11,091 nt of DNA, taken from the NCBI GenBank assembly GCA_030640215.1, contig DAOWJU010000014.1, forward strand, positions 1-11,091. The letters are read 5' to 3'. This stretch comes from Desulfuromonadales bacterium. Its GTDB lineage: Bacteria; Desulfobacterota; Desulfuromonadia; Desulfuromonadales; BM103. The translations under genes were made by a program, and so were the position numbers. Under the pieces are notes generated by a model. The model ran no database searches. It was not told where the DNA came from and saw nothing but the letters and a program-made list of their open reading frames with translations. Positions 6,517 to 11,091 of the stretch are shown here, piece after piece; position 1 is the stretch's first letter; every line of letters begins with the position of its first letter.

Positions 6517-7284
6517 ATGAGGATCTGCCTGCTTGCAAGTGGCAGCAAAGGGAACTCCCTGCTGGTCGAATCGGGTCAAACTCGAATTCTGATTGATGCA
6601 GGCCTGTCTGCTCGAGAATTGCGCAAACGTCTCGCTCTGGTCGGGGTTGATGCTGAAAGTCTAAACGCCTTACTGATTACCCATGAGCATACAGATCACG
6701 TGCGTGGGCTTGGCCCGCTGGTTCGACAGCTTGGTCTTCCAGTTTATCTGCAAACTGACCTGGCCAGAAAATTGCCTGATGTCGGCAAGCCGGAATGTGT
6801 GCATGAATTTGCCGATGGTGAAATCTTTACGGTGAATGATCTGACTATCAGACCTTTTGCCATCACCCACGACTCTCTGGCTCCGGTTGGTTTCAACCTT
6901 TCCGGCGAGCAGGGCAAGGTCGGTATTGCTACTGACCTCGGTGTTGCTACTCGCCTGGTGGCTGATTGTCTTAAAGATTGTCGTGCCCTGGTGATTGAAA
7001 CCAACCACGATGAAGAACTGTTGCGTGATGGTCCATATCCCTGGAAATTGAAGCAGCGCGTACGCAGCAATCATGGTCATCTCTCAAACGGTGCAGGTAG
7101 CTCTTTATTGCAAGAACTGCTCTGGGATGGGTTGGAATCGGTTTTCCTGGGCCATTTGAGTGATACCAATAATCGTCCTGAACTGGCTTTGGCTGCAGTT
7201 AACGAGGTCTTGGGTAAACAGAATGTTTGCGCGCCGCAGATCCTTGTCGGACGACAACATATGCCGATGATGTGGGCGGCCTAG
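6517..7284 (+). CDS. MBL-fold metallo-hydrolase, YycJ/WalJ-like
   Basis: The 255-residue protein belongs to the metallo-beta-lactamase fold and most resembles the YycJ/WalJ group, some members of which are reported to be DNA exonucleases; activity here is inferred. Metal ligands are visible: THEHTDH (55-61, giving H56, H58, D60, H61), H118 in ITHDS, D140 in ATDLG and H213 in LGHLSDTNN. The family signatures ETNHD (161-165) and SNHGHLSN (184-191) are present, as is the N-terminal LASGSKGNS. The ATG has AAAGG six nt upstream. A weak promoter candidate (TTGCAT at 6424, TATGTA at 6447) lies in the 117-nt gap after the kinase. No terminator is seen between the two genes. The C-terminus (GRQHMPMMWAA) ends at a TAG that lies inside the terminal inverted repeat of the next element, so the last residues may have been changed by its insertion. 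Confidence 0.92.
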   Translation: MRICLLASGSKGNSLLVESGQTRILIDAGLSARELRKRLALVGVDAESLNALLITHEHTDHVRGLGPLVRQLGLPVYLQTDLARKLPDVGKPECVHEFADGEIFTVNDLTIRPFAITHDSLAPVGFNLSGEQGKVGIATDLGVATRLVADCLKDCRALVIETNHDEELLRDGPYPWKLKQRVRSNHGHLSNGAGSSLLQELLWDGLESVFLGHLSDTNNRPELALAAVNEVLGKQNVCAPQILVGRQHMPMMWAA

Positions 7285-7448
7285 CAGCCTGTCGGGCTAT
7301 CAAAGACTGGCTGCAAATTCGTTTATTTGGCCCATATCTCAGCTCCTTTTCGACCAATAGCTACGGCTATTACTCTCAAATGAGCTAAAATCTGGTCTCA
7401 AACACCCAAATTTTCGCTTCAGCCCTGATTGTCCGACAGGCTGCTAGG
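7280..7448. repeat. 169-bp foldback element between the MBL gene and purL
   Basis: Perfect 16-bp terminal inverted repeats, CCTAGCAGCCTGTCGG (7280-7295) and its complement (7433-7448), bound a sequence whose two halves are imperfectly complementary all the way to a central hairpin. The apex is AATAGC-TACG-GCTATT (7356-7371), and in plus-strand RNA its loop is C(UACG)G, a very stable UNCG tetraloop. A further good stretch pairs around 7341-7345 with 7382-7386. On the minus strand an 11-codon ORF (7335 to 7300) has an AAAAGGAG at ideal spacing. No transposase is encoded. I read it as a MITE-like element or structured repeat. I believe I have seen similar sequence in Desulfuromonadia genomes but cannot verify that. 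Confidence 0.82.
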
Positions 7449-7458
7449 GACTGTCCCT
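7446..7458. repeat. short palindrome upstream of purL
   Basis: AGGGAC-T-GTCCCT is a perfect 6-bp inverted repeat that overlaps the end of the foldback element and sits 39 nt before the purL ATG. There is no T-tract directly after it, so it is not a classical terminator. It may be an operator, a leader hairpin, or part of a repeat family. Confidence 0.4.
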
Positions 7459-7497
7459 GTTGTAGAGCTTTAAAAACGATTTTTTTAAGGAGTTCCC

Positions 7498-10479
7498 ATG
7501 GCCTGGCGAATAGTGGTCGGTCTCAAAGATAATGTTCGTGATGCTCGCGGTGAACGCGTGCGTCGTGAGATTCGTGAGCATCTCGGTATTGAGCTGCAGT
7601 CGGTTCGTACTATCGATGTCTATACTGTTGATGCGCAGCTTGCCGATGAGGAAGTTGCTGCGGCTGCTGCCGGACCATTCAGTGATCCGATTATTCAGGA
7701 CTATGCCATCAATCAACCGCTTGCTCATGATTTTGATGTGCTGGTTGAGGTCGGTTACCGGCCCGGTGTTACCGATAATGTCGGGCGAACCGCCTGCGAG
7801 GCGATTCAATATCAGACGGGTCGTGATTTTGCCGATGAAGAGGGTGTCTATACCTCGGTGCAATATCTGCTCTCCGGCAAGATCTCGGTCGAGGATGCAG
7901 AACGCATTGCCCGTGATTTCCTCGGCAATGGTCTGATCCAGCGTTGGGACATCGTTGCCCGGGCTGATTTTGACAGCAGTAAAGGTGTCTCAGTGACTGT
8001 TCCCAAAGTCACCAGTACTGTTAAGCCAGCAATTCGTCCCGTTGATCTGGAAATCTCCGATGATGCTCTGATGGAGATCAGTCGCCAGGGCATGCTGGCT
8101 TTGAATCTCGAAGAGATGCAGGCGATTCAGTCTTACTTCCGCGAAGAGGAAGTGATCGCGTCACGCAAAGAGGTCGGTCTCGGTGCCATGCCGACCGATG
8201 TCGAACTTGAAGCTCTGGCTCAAACCTGGAGTGAGCACTGCAAGCACAAAATTTTTTCTGCACGTATCGAATATGAGGATGATCAGGGGCAACAGGAAGT
8301 CATTAACTCGCTCTTTAAAAGCTGTATTATGCAGGTTACCGCTGATGTTCGCAAAGCCAAGGGTAAGGATGATATCTGCCTGTCGGTTTTTAAAGACAAC
8401 GCTGGTGTTATCAAGTTCAATGACGATTGGAGCCTGGTCTACAAGGTTGAAACCCATAACTCACCGAGCGCTCTTGACCCGTACGGCGGTGCTCTGACCG
8501 GCATCGTTGGCTGCAATCGTGATCCATTTGGAACCGGTATGGGGGCTCGCCTGATGTTCAATACCGATGTCTTCTGCTTTGCTTCGCCTTTTTATGATAA
8601 GCCTTTGCCACCGCGTCTGCTGCATCCTCGGCGGATCTTTGAAGGTGTCGTTGAAGGTGTTGAACATGGTGGTAATAAGAGCGGTATCCCTACTGTTAAT
8701 GGTTCCCTCGTTTTTGATGAGCGCTTTGCTGGTAAGCCGTTGGTCTACTGCGGTACCGGCGCGATCATGCCACGGGTTCTTAACGGTCAGCCAGGCCATG
8801 AGAAAGAGGTCAAAGTCGGCGATCGCATTGTAATGGCTGGTGGTCGGGTTGGCAAAGATGGTATCCACGGCGCGACCTTCTCGTCGGAGGAGCTCCATGA
8901 AGGTTCGCCGGTGACCGCGGTGCAGATCGGTGACCCGATCACGCAGAGGCGCATGTTCGATTTTCTGATTATTGCCCGTGATCGTGGTCTTTATAACGCG
9001 ATTACCGACAACGGTGCTGGCGGCCTGTCCTCATCGGTGGGTGAGATGGCCGAATTTACCAACGGCTTTGAAATGCATCTCGACCGTGCTCCTCTGAAGT
9101 ATGCTGGCTTGCAACCCTGGGAGATACTTATCTCGGAAGCTCAGGAACGCATGACCATGGCGGTACCTCCTGAGAAACTCGATGAGTTCTCAACTTTAGC
9201 TGAAGAAATGGGCGTTGAGATTACTGATCTTGGTCAGTTTACCGACTCCGGTTATTTCCATTGTCTTTATAACGGTGAAACGGCCTCTTATCTGCCGATG
9301 GCATTTATCCATGAGGGCGTGCCACAAATGCAACTCTCTGCGCGCTGGACGCCACCAACGCTCAGTGAACCAACTTTCTCGCAGCCGCTTGATATGGATA
9401 CTACGTTGCAACAGATGCTCGGTCGACTTGATATCTGTTCCAAGGAAGCGGTTGTGCGCCGTTACGATCATGAAGTTCAGGGTGGTACGGTGATCAAGCC
9501 GCTGGTGGGCGTCACCAATGATGGACCCTCTGATGCCGCAGTTGTTCGACCTTTATTTGACTCCTTCGAGGGTGTGGTCATCGCGCACGGTATCTGTCCG
9601 AGTTACAGCGATATTGATACCTATCACATGATGGCCAATGCGATTGATGAAGGTCTGCGGAACTACGTGGCTGTGGGCGGCAATATCGAGCATGTGGCCG
9701 GTCTGGACAACTTCTGCTGGTGCGACCCGGTGGCGAGTGAAAAGACCCCGGACGGTGAGTACAAAGCGGCTCAGCTGGTGCGGGCCAATAAAGCTCTTTA
9801 CGATTACTGCCTTGCTTTCGGTGTGCCGTTGATCTCCGGCAAAGATTCGATGAAAAACGATTACATGATAGGTGATACCAAAATTTCGATTCCACCGACT
9901 GTGCTCTTCTCAGTGATCGGCAAGATTGAAGATCTGCGCAAGGCGGTTACCATGGACGCCAAGACGCCTGGTGATCTCGTCTACCTGCTTGGTCAGACTC
10001 GTGACGAGCTCGGTGGCTCTGAATATTACGCCATGCACGACCAGGTCGGTTGTAATGTGCCACAGGTTGATGCGAGTAGCGCCATGCAGCGCTATCGCAC
10101 AGTAAATGCAGCGCAGGAGGAGGGTTTACTGGCCTCTTGTCATGACCTCTCTGATGGCGGCCTTGCTGTTTCTCTAGCGGAAACGGCCTTTGCCGGTGGG
10201 TTCGGCATGTATATCGATCTAACTAAGGTTCCGGTTGATACTGCCATGCGTGAAGATAAATTGCTTTACAGCGAATCGGCAAGTCGGCTGCTGGTGACGG
10301 TCAAGCCAGCCAACCGGGAACGTTTTGAAGCTCTTTTCGCAGGACAGATTTTCGCCTGTATTGGCCAGGTGGCCAATGACGAATATTTGAAAATTGCCGG
10401 TCTGCAAGGTGAAGTTCTGGTGCGTAGCACTATCGATGATCTTAAGGAAGCGTGGCAGAGCCCGCTGCGGGAGATGTAA
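7498..10479 (+). CDS. purL: FGAM synthase, PurS-like/PurL fusion
   Basis: This enzyme converts FGAR, ATP and ammonia to FGAM, the fourth step of purine synthesis. The 993 residues are intermediate between small PurL (about 740) and large PurL (about 1300). Two PurS-like repeats come first: residues about 3-73 (IVVGLKDNVRDARGE ... IIQDYAIN) and about 79-155 (DVLVEVGYRPGVTDN ... GLIQRW). The synthetase follows, with WSEHCKHK (244-251), KVETHNSP (316-323), PFGTGMGAR (343-351), GIPTVNGS (396-403), GGRVGKDGIHGA (448-459), DNGAGGLSSSVGEM (504-517), GKDSMKN (781-787) and HDLSDGGLA (882-890). No glutaminase domain is attached; PurQ is encoded 2 nt downstream. AAGGAG (7487-7492) sits 5 nt before the ATG. 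No clear promoter was found in the 49 nt after the foldback element. Confidence 0.96.
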   Translation: MAWRIVVGLKDNVRDARGERVRREIREHLGIELQSVRTIDVYTVDAQLADEEVAAAAAGPFSDPIIQDYAINQPLAHDFDVLVEVGYRPGVTDNVGRTACEAIQYQTGRDFADEEGVYTSVQYLLSGKISVEDAERIARDFLGNGLIQRWDIVARADFDSSKGVSVTVPKVTSTVKPAIRPVDLEISDDALMEISRQGMLALNLEEMQAIQSYFREEEVIASRKEVGLGAMPTDVELEALAQTWSEHCKHKIFSARIEYEDDQGQQEVINSLFKSCIMQVTADVRKAKGKDDICLSVFKDNAGVIKFNDDWSLVYKVETHNSPSALDPYGGALTGIVGCNRDPFGTGMGARLMFNTDVFCFASPFYDKPLPPRLLHPRRIFEGVVEGVEHGGNKSGIPTVNGSLVFDERFAGKPLVYCGTGAIMPRVLNGQPGHEKEVKVGDRIVMAGGRVGKDGIHGATFSSEELHEGSPVTAVQIGDPITQRRMFDFLIIARDRGLYNAITDNGAGGLSSSVGEMAEFTNGFEMHLDRAPLKYAGLQPWEILISEAQERMTMAVPPEKLDEFSTLAEEMGVEITDLGQFTDSGYFHCLYNGETASYLPMAFIHEGVPQMQLSARWTPPTLSEPTFSQPLDMDTTLQQMLGRLDICSKEAVVRRYDHEVQGGTVIKPLVGVTNDGPSDAAVVRPLFDSFEGVVIAHGICPSYSDIDTYHMMANAIDEGLRNYVAVGGNIEHVAGLDNFCWCDPVASEKTPDGEYKAAQLVRANKALYDYCLAFGVPLISGKDSMKNDYMIGDTKISIPPTVLFSVIGKIEDLRKAVTMDAKTPGDLVYLLGQTRDELGGSEYYAMHDQVGCNVPQVDASSAMQRYRTVNAAQEEGLLASCHDLSDGGLAVSLAETAFAGGFGMYIDLTKVPVDTAMREDKLLYSESASRLLVTVKPANRERFEALFAGQIFACIGQVANDEYLKIAGLQGEVLVRSTIDDLKEAWQSPLREM

Positions 10480-10481
10480 TT

Positions 10482-11091
10482 ATGGCGAAGCAAGTACGGG
10501 CTGTTGTTATTTCCGGCAATGGCACCAACTGTGAACGTGAAGTGGCTAACGCTTGCCGACTGGCTGGTGCAGACGTTGTCGATATTGTGCATGTTGCGGA
10601 GCTTCTTTCTGGTCGTGCGCGTCTGGATGACTACCACTTTCTTAATCTGGCCGGGGGCTTTCTGGATGGTGATGACCTTGGCAGCGCCAAGGCTGGTGCC
10701 AACCGCCTGTCTCACGCTACCGTCAAGAGCAGTGAAGAGACGCTGAGTGATCAGTTACAGCGTTTTATCGCAGACGGCAAGCTGATCATGGGAGTCTGCA
10801 ACGGTTTTCAGTTGATGACCAAGATGGGACTGTTGCCAGCCCTTGACGGTAACTACAAAAAGCAATCGGCAACGCTGACCTTTAATGACGGTGGTCGTTT
10901 TGAGGACCGCTGGTGTTATCTCAAGGTTGATCAGGAGTCGCCTTGTGTCTTTACTCACGGTCTGGATGGACTGTACTTGCCCGTCCGCCATGGAGAGGGC
11001 AAGTTCGTTGTTGAGAACGACAGTGTATTGCAGGAAATCGAAGCGAAACATCTGGCTGTTGTAAAGTACTCCGATCCGGAATACCACTCAC
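10482..11091 (+). CDS. purQ: FGAM synthase glutaminase subunit PurQ (3' truncated by window)
   Basis: PurQ is a class I glutamine amidotransferase that releases ammonia for PurL. The first 203 codons are present and the frame stays open to the window edge. Motifs are SGNGTNCERE (11-20), LAGGFLDGDDLGSAKAGANR (56-75, oxyanion strand region with the PurQ-type GDDLGSAKAG) and nucleophile C106 in GVCNGFQLM. PVRHGEGKF (167-175) is also present. The catalytic His/Glu near the C-terminus lie beyond the window. The ATG is 2 nt after the purL stop, with GGGAG (10469-10473) inside the end of purL, so the two are tightly co-translated. The sequence style matches the glutaminase domain of large fused PurL enzymes as well as stand-alone PurQ, fitting the PurS-PurL architecture next to it. 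Confidence 0.95.
   Translation, partial: MAKQVRAVVISGNGTNCEREVANACRLAGADVVDIVHVAELLSGRARLDDYHFLNLAGGFLDGDDLGSAKAGANRLSHATVKSSEETLSDQLQRFIADGKLIMGVCNGFQLMTKMGLLPALDGNYKKQSATLTFNDGGRFEDRWCYLKVDQESPCVFTHGLDGLYLPVRHGEGKFVVENDSVLQEIEAKHLAVVKYSDPEYHS

Noticed and set aside
7446..7458. AGGGACTGTCCCT as a terminator before purL
   Set aside because: The stem is only 6 bp and the T run is more than 20 nt away, merging into the purL ribosome binding site region.

Overview
The window looks like chromosomal housekeeping DNA from a Desulfuromonadia-type bacterium (Geobacter/Desulfuromonas/Pelobacter relatives). This assignment is an inference. It rests on the order gap-pgk-tpiA-secG-tRNA-Leu on one strand, facing a histidine kinase, a YycJ-type metallo-hydrolase and purL-purQ on the other. 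It also rests on a PurL of about 990 residues with a built-in PurS-like front end, moderate GC content and short palindromic intergenic repeats. No species can be named from the sequence alone.

Minus strand, from right to left: gap (type I NAD-dependent GAPDH) is followed by an intrinsic terminator and a foldback repeat. Then come pgk, tpiA, secG and tRNA-Leu(GAG), with a second intrinsic terminator after the tRNA. The three enzymes catalyse consecutive steps of lower glycolysis/gluconeogenesis, and SecG belongs to the Sec translocon. The tRNA has its own near-consensus promoter. The gap promoter is also very clear (A-tracts, TTGACC, 17 nt, TATCAT), and its short leader contains a terminator-like hairpin.

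Plus strand, from left to right: a membrane histidine kinase (TM, periplasmic sensor, TM, HAMP, PAS, HisKA, HATPase) is followed by a YycJ/WalJ-like metallo-beta-lactamase-fold protein. A foldback element of about 169 bp comes next, then purL (tandem PurS-like domains fused to the synthetase) and purQ, which runs off the right edge. PurL and PurQ together would make FGAM in purine synthesis.

The 308-nt divergent region (4052-4359) between gap and the kinase holds the gap promoter, its leader hairpin and a 10-bp direct repeat in about four copies. The left edge (1-177) holds only a REP-like palindrome. No phage, CRISPR or transposase gene is visible. The most unusual material is non-coding: three unrelated foldback repeats, one of which supplies the stop codon of the metallo-hydrolase gene and forms the spacer before purL, and the structured gap leader.
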